A stretch of DNA of 64,000 nt from assembly GCA_964396415.1 (NCBI GenBank), contig CAYNFM010000006.1, positions 1 through 64,000 on the forward strand, in the 5' to 3' direction. This document shows, in pieces, positions 1 to 7,971 of this stretch. The position numbers and the translations under genes were made by a program. The DNA comes from UBA1306 sp964396415. Its GTDB lineage: Bacteria; Spirochaetota; Spirochaetia; Treponematales; Rectinemataceae. Numbering within the stretch: the first letter of the stretch is position 1; the number at the start of each line of letters is the position of its first letter. Below the pieces are notes generated by a model. The model was not told the origin of the DNA and made no database searches. It saw only the letters and a program-made list of their open reading frames with translations.

Positions 1-572
1 GGCAGGATCATGATGGCGAGGACGACGCCTCCCGTCAGGAGGTCCTGGCCGAAGGGCGGGCCCGCGACGAGGGCGCCGAGTATCGGGATCTTGCCGATCG
101 TGGCCTGGAGGAAAGGCTCTACGTCGTTTCTCATGATGGGCACGAGGACGAAGAGCCCCCAGACTCCGTAGGCCACGCTCGGGATCGCAACCAAGAGCTC
201 GATGACGAAGGCGACCGGCTTCCCGAGCCAGGAAGGGGCGTATTCCGAGACGAAGATGGCCGAGCCCAGAGCGAGGGGCGTCGCCAAAACCAGGGCTATC
301 AGCGAGGTGACGATCGTCCCGAATATATAGGGCAGGGCGCCGAAGACTATCGGGTTGATCTCGGTCTTGACCGGGTTCCATTTCGACCCCGCGAGGAAAC
401 CCAATCCGAAGCGGCGGATGGAATCGGTCGAATCGAGTACCAGGAGGAGGATGAAACCGACCAGGAGGGCGACGACGAGGGTGGAGGCGGCGCCGACGAG
501 GGCCGTGAAGACCCGATCGCTCGGGTCCGCGGCCTTCGTCGCTCGCCGCGAAATGGAATTCTTGACTGTCAT
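1..572 (-). CDS. pstC: Phosphate ABC transporter permease PstC (partial, 3' end outside window)
   Basis: Inner-membrane permease of the high-affinity phosphate importer. Translation from the ATG at 572 (minus) gives MTVKNSISRR, then a first transmembrane segment rich in V and L (about residues 25-45), then a region reading FGTIVTSLIALVLATPLALG and AIPSVAYGVWGLFVLVP, which is typical of PstC/PstA permeases. The reading frame is open to base 1, so the C-terminal part lies outside the window. An AAAGGA ribosome binding site precedes the ATG. It follows pstS on the same strand with a 22-bp gap, the usual pstS-pstC order. pstA, pstB and phoU are expected further left but cannot be seen. Confidence 0.93.
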   Translation of the reverse strand, partial: MTVKNSISRRATKAADPSDRVFTALVGAASTLVVALLVGFILLLVLDSTDSIRRFGLGFLAGSKWNPVKTEINPIVFGALPYIFGTIVTSLIALVLATPLALGSAIFVSEYAPSWLGKPVAFVIELLVAIPSVAYGVWGLFVLVPIMRNDVEPFLQATIGKIPILGALVAGPPFGQDLLTGGVVLAIMIL

Positions 573-594
573 GAAGTCCTTTCGCGGCGACCGG

Positions 595-1371
595 CTATTT
601 CGAGATCGTCGCGGGCAGGGCCTGCATGCCGTTTACCTGAATAGCCTTGATGAGGGTCTCGGCTTTCTTGACGACATCGGGGGCGAGAGGCGCGTATTCG
701 AGACCGGCGTTGTAGCTTTGGGCGTCATGCGTGGCCCACCAGAGGAGCCGAGTGAGGGCAAGAGCCTTGGCCGGATCGGTCTGCTGCTGATACGCGAGGA
801 TCCACGTGAAGCCCACGACGGGATAGGCCTCGGGATTGTCGCTGTTGACTACCTTGACGCGGAGATCGTCCGGGAGGACGACGCCCTGGGCCGCCATGGT
901 GACGGCGCTCGTAGTCGGGACGGGATATTTCCCGGACTTGTTCTTCACGAGGCCGACGGGAAGCTTGTTCTGCACGGCATAGGCTTCCTCGACATAGCCG
1001 ATCGAATAGGGCGTCTGCTTGACGTTGCCGGCGACTCCCTCGTTGCCCTTGCCGCCGAGCCCGACCGGCCACTGCACCGAGTTGGCCGCGCCGACGGCTT
1101 TGGCCCATTTATCGCTTACCGCCGTAAGATAGCTGGTCCAGATGTTCGTAGTCCCCGATCCGTCGGACCTATGGACGACGACGATGTATTTATCCACGTT
1201 CTTGAGCTTCGGATTGTCGGCGACGAGCTTGTCGTCGTTCCATTTGATGATATCGCCGAGATAGATGGCGGAGATAGTGTCGGCGGTAAAGCGCAGCGTA
1301 TCCTTCCCGAGCTCGGGAATGTTGAAGGTCGGGACGACGGCTCCCATCGCGGTGGGGATATGGAAGATTTT
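595..1371 (-). CDS. pstS: Phosphate-binding protein PstS (partial, N-terminus in assembly gap)
   Basis: Periplasmic or lipid-anchored phosphate receptor that feeds PstC. The visible 258 residues carry the family hallmarks: AVVPTFNIPEL, then YLGDIIKWND, the phosphate-contacting RSDGSGTT segment, and SIGYVEEAYA. Roughly the first 80-90 residues, including the signal peptide, fall in the run of Ns. The stop is TAG at 597-595. It lies directly upstream of pstC in the same direction, so the two are an operon fragment. The frame joins cleanly to the gap edge, but whether the gap hides only the pstS start and promoter or also other genes is unknown. Confidence 0.92.
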   Translation of the reverse strand, partial: KIFHIPTAMGAVVPTFNIPELGKDTLRFTADTISAIYLGDIIKWNDDKLVADNPKLKNVDKYIVVVHRSDGSGTTNIWTSYLTAVSDKWAKAVGAANSVQWPVGLGGKGNEGVAGNVKQTPYSIGYVEEAYAVQNKLPVGLVKNKSGKYPVPTTSAVTMAAQGVVLPDDLRVKVVNSDNPEAYPVVGFTWILAYQQQTDPAKALALTRLLWWATHDAQSYNAGLEYAPLAPDVVKKAETLIKAIQVNGMQALPATISK

Positions 1372-1471
1372 NNNNNNNNNNNNNNNNNNNNNNNNNNNNN
1401 NNNNNNNNNNNNNNNNNNNNNNNNNNNNNNNNNNNNNNNNNNNNNNNNNNNNNNNNNNNNNNNNNNNNNNN
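1372..1471. other. Assembly gap (100 Ns)
   Basis: Exactly 100 consecutive Ns, the conventional placeholder for a scaffold join of unknown size. It removes the 5' end of pstS on the left and the 5' end of the ArsR-ArsC gene on the right, so any reading frame drawn across it is artificial. Confidence 0.99.
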
Positions 1472-2299
1472 CGTACGAGTCTGTGCGTCGCCGAATTCAC
1501 CGATATCCTGCAAAAGCCCCAATACGCCATCAGCCGCGGCCTGGCCGAGCTTCGAAAGACTGGATTGATCAAAGAGGAACGGCAGGGAAAGTTCGTCTTC
1601 TACTCCCTCGTCGACCTGCCGCCCTTGACTGCCTTGGCTGATTGGACAGTGCGCCATGGCAGTTTCGGGGCCCCGGTTCTCGCGAGCTTGATCAACCGGG
1701 ACGGCTCTCTTCGACCGGGCATGGATACGTTCCAGTACGATGAAGAGCGTTTGCGCTGGCGCCTGTCCATTCGAGACGAGGACCGAGTCGTGCTGACCTA
1801 TCCGAAATCCGAGGAGCTCCAGGATGCCCGCAGCCGAGTCCTTTTCGTCTGCGTGCACAACAGCGCCCGAAGTCAGCTCGCGGAAGAATACCTGCGGGCC
1901 TATGGGGGCGATCGATTCTCGGTGGAAAGCGCCGGCCTGGTTCCGGGCGTCCTGAATGCCTATGTCGTGGCCCTGCTCCAGGAAGAAGGCATCGATATCG
2001 CCTCTAAAAAGACGCAGGCGGTCTCGAGGCTCTACTCCAAAGGAAGGACCTACGACTGGGTGATCGCGGTTTGCGACCGCGAGGCCGAGCGGGACTGCCC
2101 GACCTTCCCGGGACCGGTGAATCGCCTGTCCTGGCCTTTCGAGGATCCTTCCGAATTCACCGGAACGAGCGAAGAGATCATGAGCCAGGTCCGGGCTTTA
2201 GCAGCTCGGATCAAATCGAAGATCGGGGAATTCATTGCCGATCGACAGGTCCCCGAATCGTCGGCGGCTCCGATCCTTGTCCGTCGGCCAAACCCGTAA
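1472..2299 (+). CDS. ArsR-type HTH fused to arsenate reductase (LMW phosphatase fold), 5' partial
   Basis: The visible 275 codons start inside a winged-helix domain of ArsR type (RGLAELRKTGLIKEERQGKF, the recognition helix and beta wing). A linker of about 70 residues is followed by a low-molecular-weight phosphatase/arsenate reductase domain. This holds the CX5R loop (VCVHNSARSQ) and a later VCD...CPTFPG segment, matching the two extra cysteines of thioredoxin-coupled ArsC, and ends with the WPFEDP motif. The likely role is an arsenic sensor and arsenate reductase in one polypeptide. About 30-40 N-terminal residues are missing in the gap. Its 3' end overlaps the beta-galactosidase gene tail to tail by 68 bp. 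A role as a protein tyrosine phosphatase is the main alternative. Confidence 0.85.
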   Translation, partial: RTSLCVAEFTDILQKPQYAISRGLAELRKTGLIKEERQGKFVFYSLVDLPPLTALADWTVRHGSFGAPVLASLINRDGSLRPGMDTFQYDEERLRWRLSIRDEDRVVLTYPKSEELQDARSRVLFVCVHNSARSQLAEEYLRAYGGDRFSVESAGLVPGVLNAYVVALLQEEGIDIASKKTQAVSRLYSKGRTYDWVIAVCDREAERDCPTFPGPVNRLSWPFEDPSEFTGTSEEIMSQVRALAARIKSKIGEFIADRQVPESSAAPILVRRPNP

Positions 2300-4934
2300 T
2301 GGAAATCTCGGCGTCGCCTAGCCCCTCGGATCGGACTCTCAGGGAGAATTGCCCGGCCTGAGCGCTCTTGGCGCGGACGATGGCCAGGCAGAGGCCGTTG
2401 AAGGCCTTCATTTCCCGCGAGCGAAAAGATACGAGGCTCGTGGGGTCGCCATTGTCGACGGCGACCAGCTCCCCGGGGCCGGATACCTCGAAATCCAGCG
2501 ATGGACTGGAACGAGGCACGGTGATGCCGGCCGCGTCGACGACGCGTACCGTAACGAAGGATAGATCGCGTCCATCCGCGCTTATCCGATCGCGATCCGG
2601 CTCGAGCGCGATCTTGGATGCGATCCCGGAGGTCTTCACGAGATCCTCCGCCCATATCTTGCCGTCCTTATAGGCGACGACCCTGAGCGCTCCGGGCTCG
2701 TATCGAACCTCGTCCCAGCGAAGTCGATATTCGAATTTTCCTTTAGTCTTCCTGCCGAGCGATCTCCCGTTGAGGAAGAGCTCTGCCGAATCGCCGGAAG
2801 TGTAGACCTGAACGGGCACGACCTGACCCATGCGCTCCGGCCAGTTCCAGTGCGGCAGGATGTGGGCCATGGGAAAATCCGGGCGCCACCGCGCCTGATA
2901 AAGATAGAAGCGATCCTTCTTGAAGCCGGCCAAGTCCAGTATCCCGAAATAGGAGCTGCGCGCGGGATCGGAGGGCCCCCCGCCGAGGCCGATGCCGCCG
3001 CCGGCCAGGCTCGTATTATGGGTCGGCTCGCCGAGATAGTCCCATCCCGTCCACACGAATTCTCCCGCCACGAAGGGAGACCGGTCCTGAGCCGCGAATT
3101 CCGCATCGGGAGTCGTCGCCCAGGGCGGGGCGTAAAGGTCGTAGGAACTCATCTGCGGCGTCGACCCCGGTACTGCGCCGCCATCCTTCCTGTCGAAGGC
3201 GCCCGGCGGGGGGAAGGCGTACTCTCCCCGCGAGCTGATGGTCGAGGCGCTCTCCGTGCTCAAGACCATTTTGGCCGGATTCGCCTTATGGAAACGCGTA
3301 TACATGTCGTCCGAGCGGAGGTAGTTGAAGCCGAAGACGTCTACGACGTCCTGAAAGCCGTTATAGCCCGCCTGGACATTGTCGCAGGCAGAGGTCACGG
3401 GACGAGTGGGATCCTCGTCGCGGACGATCCGGGCGAGCCGAGCGCCGATCGCGGGGCCCTCGGGCCGTCCCTGCTCGCGAACCTCGTTGCCGATGCTCCA
3501 CAACACGACGCTCGGGTGGTTGCGGTCGCGCCGCACCAGATCGCGCAAGTCCATCTCCGCCCAATCGGCGAAGAGCCCATGGTAGTCGTTCGGCGTCTTC
3601 TGGGCCTCCCAGCAATCGAAGGCCTCGTCCAGGACCAGGAAGCCCATCTCGTCGGCCAGGTCGAGCAGCTCGGGCGCCGGCGGGTTATGGCTCGTCCGGA
3701 TCGCGTTGCAGCCCATCTCCTTGAGCTCTTCGAGCTGCCGCCGGAGGGCGCGACGATTGAGAGCCGTTCCGAGGGCACCGAGATCCTGGTGATCGCAGAC
3801 GCCGTTGAATCGAAGCCGTCGGCCATTGAGGAGGAAACCCCTATCGGGGTCGAAGCCGAGCGACCGGACGCCGAAGGAAGCATCGTACTCGTCTACGGTC
3901 CGACCGGCGCTCTCGATCCGAATTTCGGCTACGTAGCGGTTCGGCGCGCTCGGGTCCCAGAGCCGGGGATTCAGGATGCTCGCCTTGGCCTCGGCGGTCC
4001 CGCTCTCGCCTCCGCGAACGAGGACCGATACGGGATCGAAGCTCGCCACGGGCTCCGGACGCTTCCGCCCCGCCGCGTCGAGCGCGAAGATGCGAGCCTC
4101 GAGCCTGACGTCCGCATTCGAAGCCGAATCGTCGTCGATGGTCGCGCTCAGATCGACCTCGGCCCGCGAAGCGGCCGCTATCGGGGTCGTAATGCGCGTC
4201 CCGTAGCGGGCGAGGTGCAGCGCTTCGGTCTTGACGAGCCAGACATTCCGATAGATCCCGCCGCCGGGATACCATCGCGAGGACAGATCGGGATTGTCCA
4301 GGCGGATCGCGAGGACGTTCTCCCCTCCGGGAACCACGAAGGGACTCAAGTCTACCCTGAAGGACGAATAGCCGTAGGCCCAACCGCCGGCGTAGCGTCC
4401 GTTGATCCAGACATTGCAATAGGACATCGCCCCGTCGACATCGAGGAAGAAGCGCCTTCCCCGATCCGAGGCGGGAATGTCCAGATGCTTCCTGTACCAA
4501 CCGACGCCGGAATAGGGCAGCTTCCCCGTCGCGCTCGGCGAGCGGAGATCGAAGGGGCCTTCGATGCCCCAATCGTGGGGCAGATCGAGCCGACGCCATC
4601 CGCTATCGTCGAACTCCGGTCTGGCGTACGCGACATCGTCCCCGATATTCCCGGGTGGGCGGGGGTGCCTGATCCCTTCCGCCGATCCGAGGAATTCGAT
4701 CCCGGTCGAGAGCATCCAGGCCTTGATCTTCGGATAGGACAGCTCATCCGCGGCAGTCGGCGGATCGCTCTTGACGAATCGCCAATCGGCGTCGAGCGAG
4801 ATCCGTTCGCGAGGAGGGGCATCGTAAGTCCCGGCAGCCGGCCAGTCGCCCTGTGCCGGGGCCTTGGCCAGGGCGGCTATCGCGAAGCCGGCGATCGCCA
4901 GCCGCTCGAGGCGCTTCTTCGCTAGCATAATCAT
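2232..4934 (-). CDS. Secreted glycoside hydrolase family 2 beta-galactosidase
   Basis: A 900-residue GH2 enzyme with an N-terminal signal peptide (charged start MIMLAKKRLERL, hydrophobic core AIAGFAIAALA), so it acts outside the cytoplasm. Domain order: GH2 sugar-binding domain (about 45-235), immunoglobulin-like domain (about 240-355), and TIM barrel (about 360-660) with the acid/base Glu484 in WSIGNEV and probable nucleophile Glu561 in VLSTESAS. The C-terminal beta domains include a DUF4982-like WNWPERMGQ region. It probably releases terminal beta-galactosyl (or glucuronyl) residues from glycans. The start ATG overlaps the stop of the upstream ABC exporter gene by ATGA, implying coupled translation; a second ATG two codons in is also possible. 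The C-terminus overlaps the arsenate reductase gene. Confidence 0.9.
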   Translation of the reverse strand: MIMLAKKRLERLAIAGFAIAALAKAPAQGDWPAAGTYDAPPRERISLDADWRFVKSDPPTAADELSYPKIKAWMLSTGIEFLGSAEGIRHPRPPGNIGDDVAYARPEFDDSGWRRLDLPHDWGIEGPFDLRSPSATGKLPYSGVGWYRKHLDIPASDRGRRFFLDVDGAMSYCNVWINGRYAGGWAYGYSSFRVDLSPFVVPGGENVLAIRLDNPDLSSRWYPGGGIYRNVWLVKTEALHLARYGTRITTPIAAASRAEVDLSATIDDDSASNADVRLEARIFALDAAGRKRPEPVASFDPVSVLVRGGESGTAEAKASILNPRLWDPSAPNRYVAEIRIESAGRTVDEYDASFGVRSLGFDPDRGFLLNGRRLRFNGVCDHQDLGALGTALNRRALRRQLEELKEMGCNAIRTSHNPPAPELLDLADEMGFLVLDEAFDCWEAQKTPNDYHGLFADWAEMDLRDLVRRDRNHPSVVLWSIGNEVREQGRPEGPAIGARLARIVRDEDPTRPVTSACDNVQAGYNGFQDVVDVFGFNYLRSDDMYTRFHKANPAKMVLSTESASTISSRGEYAFPPPGAFDRKDGGAVPGSTPQMSSYDLYAPPWATTPDAEFAAQDRSPFVAGEFVWTGWDYLGEPTHNTSLAGGGIGLGGGPSDPARSSYFGILDLAGFKKDRFYLYQARWRPDFPMAHILPHWNWPERMGQVVPVQVYTSGDSAELFLNGRSLGRKTKGKFEYRLRWDEVRYEPGALRVVAYKDGKIWAEDLVKTSGIASKIALEPDRDRISADGRDLSFVTVRVVDAAGITVPRSSPSLDFEVSGPGELVAVDNGDPTSLVSFRSREMKAFNGLCLAIVRAKSAQAGQFSLRVRSEGLGDAEISITGLADGQGSEPPTIRGPVDRQ

Positions 4935-6685
4935 GGCGCCCGAGTCCGGGCGCCCTCGGCGGAAGCTATGGCCTCCACCTGCCAGCGTCCCTCGCCCTGC
5001 AGGACCAGCCGCGACTCGTGGAAGGATAGGAGACTCGAGCGGTGGCCCACGCTCACGATGGCCGTAAGCGGCAGCTCGCGCATGAGGGCGAGGTAGAGCT
5101 GGCCTTCGGCGGGCTCGTCGAGGGCCGAGGTCGCCTCGTCCATGAAGACCCATGAAGGGCGCTGCAGGAAGATGCGGGCGAAGGCGAGACGCTGCTGCTC
5201 GCCGAGCGAAAGCACCTGCGCCCAGAAGCGGTCCTCGCCGAGGCGGCCGGAAAGCTCGCTCAGGCCCGCGAGCCCCAGGGCCTCGGCGATTCGGTCGTTG
5301 CCCATGATCTCGGCGCCGGTAGGATAGAGCAGCACGTCCCGGAGCGTACCGAGGGGGAGGTAGGGCTTCTGGGGAAGGAAAAGGGCCAGTTCCTTCTCCG
5401 GGAGCTCCACGTCGCCGTCCGTATAGGGCCAGATGCCGGCGAGCGCCCTGATCAAAGTGCTCTTGCCGATGCCGGAGGGGCCCATGACGAGGAGGCGCCC
5501 GCCGCGGTCGAGCTCGACGTTGAGGTCGCGGAGGAGATCGCGGCCGTCGGGAAGGCGCACGTTGAAATCCTCGATTCGCAGCCTGGGACCGTCGCGGCGG
5601 ACCATCCTGTAATGCGTATCGCGGATCTCCTTGATCTCGTTCATGGCTTGCCTGAAGAAGCGGAGACGGTCGACGACGGCGTGCCAGCTCGCGAGGTCGG
5701 TGTAGCTGTTGACGATGAAGGAGAGCGCGCCCTGGACCTGGCCGAATGCGCTCGATATCTGCATTATCGACCCGATCTGTATGGCCTTGGCGAAGTAGGC
5801 CGGAAGGCTCACGAGGGTCGGGAATATCACGGCCGCCTGACCGTAGCCGGAAGCCCACCAGTTGAGGCGCCGAGTGCGTCGCATGATCTGCCAGAAGTTG
5901 CCGAAGACCTTCGCGAAGCGCTCCAGGAAATGCTCGCGCTCGCGGCTCTCGCCGCCGTACAGGGCCACCGATTCGCTGTTCTCGCGGAGGCGAACCAGGC
6001 TGAAGCGGAAATCGGCCTGATAGCGCTCCTGATTGAAGTTGAGCTTTATGAGGGGCCGCCCGACCACTGCGATGAGGACCGTGCCCACCGCCGAGTAGAC
6101 GACCGCCGTCCAAACGAGATAGCCGGGGATGACGATGTTGGAACCATGCCAGGGGATGGGGACATGGGCGGAAAGGCCCCATAGCATGGCGATGAAGGCG
6201 GCCAGCGTAGTGATCGAGCTCAGCAGGCCGATGAGCAGATTCAAAGTTTGCGAGGTGAAGCTGGCGAGGTCGTCGGCGATGCGCTGATCGGGGTTGTCCG
6301 TGCCCTCGCCGAGTACCTGCAGGTGGTAATAGGTGCCGCGCGCCAGCCATTCGCCCAGGTAGCTGTCGGTGAGCCAGCGGCGCCAGCGTATCTGCAGCAT
6401 CTGGGTCAAATAGGTTTGATAGACCGCGGCGATGATATAGGGCACGACGAGGATCGCGAAGATCAGGAGCTCGTGCCAGGCCGAGCTGGCGTTGTAGGTC
6501 TGCAGGTCGTTCCAGAAGGTATTGTACCACTCGGTGATGCGGTAGGAGATGTACACCATCAGGAGATTGAGGGCTATGACGAGGGCCAGGAGCCCGCGCG
6601 CCGACCAGCGCTCCTCGGAACTGGCCCAATAGGGTTTGGCCAAAGCCCATAGATCGCGAAAGAAGGCCCTGTTGAACTGCTTCAT
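4931..6685 (-). CDS. SbmA/BacA-like ABC transporter (YddA family, membrane and ATPase domains fused)
   Basis: A 584-residue half-transporter. The N-terminal 340 residues are an SbmA/BacA-type membrane domain with about six hydrophobic helices (for example 32-48, 73-90, 150-170, 188-208) and the family RITEWYNTFWN segment. The C-terminal ATPase has Walker A GPSGIGKST (402-410), signature LSLGEQQRLA (492-501) and Walker B VFMDEATS (513-520). Relatives import or export peptides, vitamin B12 or very-long-chain fatty acids; the substrate here cannot be told. The start at 6685 (MKQFNRAFF) lies 20 bp after the aldolase stop, and the 3' end overlaps the GH2 gene by 4 bp, so the three genes appear co-transcribed. 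Confidence 0.88.
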   Translation of the reverse strand: MKQFNRAFFRDLWALAKPYWASSEERWSARGLLALVIALNLLMVYISYRITEWYNTFWNDLQTYNASSAWHELLIFAILVVPYIIAAVYQTYLTQMLQIRWRRWLTDSYLGEWLARGTYYHLQVLGEGTDNPDQRIADDLASFTSQTLNLLIGLLSSITTLAAFIAMLWGLSAHVPIPWHGSNIVIPGYLVWTAVVYSAVGTVLIAVVGRPLIKLNFNQERYQADFRFSLVRLRENSESVALYGGESREREHFLERFAKVFGNFWQIMRRTRRLNWWASGYGQAAVIFPTLVSLPAYFAKAIQIGSIMQISSAFGQVQGALSFIVNSYTDLASWHAVVDRLRFFRQAMNEIKEIRDTHYRMVRRDGPRLRIEDFNVRLPDGRDLLRDLNVELDRGGRLLVMGPSGIGKSTLIRALAGIWPYTDGDVELPEKELALFLPQKPYLPLGTLRDVLLYPTGAEIMGNDRIAEALGLAGLSELSGRLGEDRFWAQVLSLGEQQRLAFARIFLQRPSWVFMDEATSALDEPAEGQLYLALMRELPLTAIVSVGHRSSLLSFHESRLVLQGEGRWQVEAIASAEGARTRAP

Positions 6686-6705
6686 GGCTTCGAGCGTACC
6701 ACAGG

Positions 6706-7773
6706 CTAGGCTATCGTGACCTCCGGACTGAGGTATACGTCCTGTATCGTGCCCAGCAGCCGTATGCCCTCGGCCATCGGCTTCTGGAAGGCCTTGCGTC
6801 CCGAGATGAGACCCATGCCGCCCGCCCTCTTGTTTATCACCGCCGTTCGAACCGCCTCGGCGAGGTCGTTGGCCCCGGACGCGCCCCCGGAATTGATGAG
6901 GCCGCAGCGTCCCATGTAGCAATTCGCCACTTGATACCTCGTCAGGTCTATGGGATCGTCGGGAGCCAGCTCGGAGTAGATCCTCGGGTCCGTCTTGCCG
7001 TAGGGGTTCTCCTTGCTCGAGACCGCGAGGTAGCCGCCGTTGTTCTCAGGCAGCTTCTGCTTGATGATGTCGGCCTCGATCGTCGAGCCGAGGTGGTTCG
7101 CCTGGCCGGTGAGGTCGGCCGACAGGTGGAAGTCCCTGGCGGCCGTCTTGAAGGCGGGGTTCCGCAGGTAGCACCAGAGGATCGTGGCCATCCCCAGCTC
7201 GTGGGCCGCCTTGAAGGCCTTGCTGACCTCCTGGATCTGTCTCGAGGACTCCGGCGAGCCGAAGTAGACGGTGGCTCCGACCGCCACGCAACCCATGTCC
7301 CAGGCCTGCTTTACGTCCGCGAAGGGGATCTGGTCGAACTTGTTGGGAAAGCTGAGGAATTCGTTGTGGTTGAATTTCAGGATGAAAGGTATGCGGTGGG
7401 CGTATTCCCTTGCGACGGAACCCAGGACGCCGAGAGTGGAAGCCACCGCGTTGCAGCCTCCCTCGACGGCGAGCTCGACTATGTTGCGAGGATCGAAGTA
7501 TGCCGGATTGGGGGCGAAGGAGGCCCCCGCCGAATGCTCGATCCCCTGATCCACGGGTAGGATCGAAAGGTAGCCCGTGCCGCGGAGGCGTCCGTGGTCG
7601 AAAAGCTGCTGAAGGCTTCGCAGCACCTGCGGACCGCGGTCGGAGAGGGCCCAGACGCGATCGACAAAATCCTTGCCGGGAAGGTTCAGGCTTTCCTTCG
7701 GGATTCCCTTGCACACGTGGGTCAGGAGCGATTCGGCCTCCGAGCCTAGAAAGGCTTTGATATCGTTCGGCAT
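6706..7773 (-). CDS. fbaB: Class I fructose-bisphosphate aldolase (FbaB / archaeal-type)
   Basis: A 355-residue Schiff-base aldolase of the DhnA/FbaB family, cleaving fructose 1,6-bisphosphate in glycolysis or forming it in gluconeogenesis. The family is recognised by LSILPVDQGIEHSAG, NAVASTLG, PFILKFNHNE, the YCGLINSGGASG-like C-terminal phosphate-binding region, and ISGRKAFQKP near the end. The ATG at 7773 is preferred over an in-frame ATG at 7785 because the bases between them (GGAGGGG) form the ribosome binding site. It is transcribed divergently from the mevalonate operon and is first in a run with the ABC exporter and beta-galactosidase. Confidence 0.92.
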   Translation of the reverse strand: MPNDIKAFLGSEAESLLTHVCKGIPKESLNLPGKDFVDRVWALSDRGPQVLRSLQQLFDHGRLRGTGYLSILPVDQGIEHSAGASFAPNPAYFDPRNIVELAVEGGCNAVASTLGVLGSVAREYAHRIPFILKFNHNEFLSFPNKFDQIPFADVKQAWDMGCVAVGATVYFGSPESSRQIQEVSKAFKAAHELGMATILWCYLRNPAFKTAARDFHLSADLTGQANHLGSTIEADIIKQKLPENNGGYLAVSSKENPYGKTDPRIYSELAPDDPIDLTRYQVANCYMGRCGLINSGGASGANDLAEAVRTAVINKRAGGMGLISGRKAFQKPMAEGIRLLGTIQDVYLSPEVTIA

Positions 7774-7868
7774 GTGCCCCTCCATATTTATGCTGAAAAG
7801 TAGGCAGGGGGGACGGGAAAGGCAAGGACGAAGAATCGTCGCGAAGGGCAGGGGCGAGGCCCGTCCTG

Positions 7869-7900
7869 CTAGGGATCAAGACGGCCTCTTTGGTCCCTAG
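7869..7900. promoter_or_regulatory. Imperfect inverted repeat in the fbaB/mevalonate divergent region
   Basis: Arms CTAGGGATCAA (7869-7879) and TTGGTCCCTAG (7890-7900) pair over 11 positions with a single T-G wobble, around a 10-nt loop. It lies just upstream of the -35 box of the mevalonate promoter and could be a protein-binding site or a hairpin in a leader of the divergent fbaB transcript. No downstream T-run, so a terminator is less likely. Confidence 0.4.
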
Positions 7901-7902
7901 CG

Positions 7903-7931
7903 TTGGCTATCCTCCTCGATGGGGATATACT
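7903..7931 (+). promoter_or_regulatory. Sigma70-type promoter of the mevalonate operon
   Basis: TTGGCT (7903-7908) and TATACT (7926-7931) are separated by exactly 17 bp, 41 bp before the HMG-CoA synthase start. TATACT recurs as a -10 candidate upstream of other genes in this window (14617, 19621, 28434). Confidence 0.6.
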
Positions 7932-7946
7932 ATATTCTATATAGTA
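7928..7946. promoter_or_regulatory. Perfect palindrome overlapping the mevalonate -10 box (operator candidate)
   Basis: TACTATATTCTATATAGTA is two 8-bp arms (7928-7935 and 7939-7946) around TCT. It overlaps the last bases of the -10 box and covers the expected transcription start, the classical place for a repressor operator. No regulator gene is adjacent. Confidence 0.55.
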
Positions 7947-7971
7947 GTCTAAATATGGAGGATTTCCACCA

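Noticed and set aside
355..1641. Plus-strand and other frames running through the Ns
   Set aside because: They join unrelated sequence across an assembly gap; only the pstS and ArsR-ArsC frames have recognisable protein content.
2850..4925. Long plus-strand frame opposite the beta-galactosidase gene
   Set aside because: Antisense shadow caused by high GC3; no domain pattern, and the minus-strand GH2 motifs are unambiguous.
4935..6650. Upstream extension of the beta-galactosidase frame to a 1472-residue protein
   Set aside because: The extra part is a low-complexity Pro/Arg-rich translation antiparallel in frame to the ABC exporter gene, which occupies this interval with clear motifs; the signal peptide at 4934 marks the true start.
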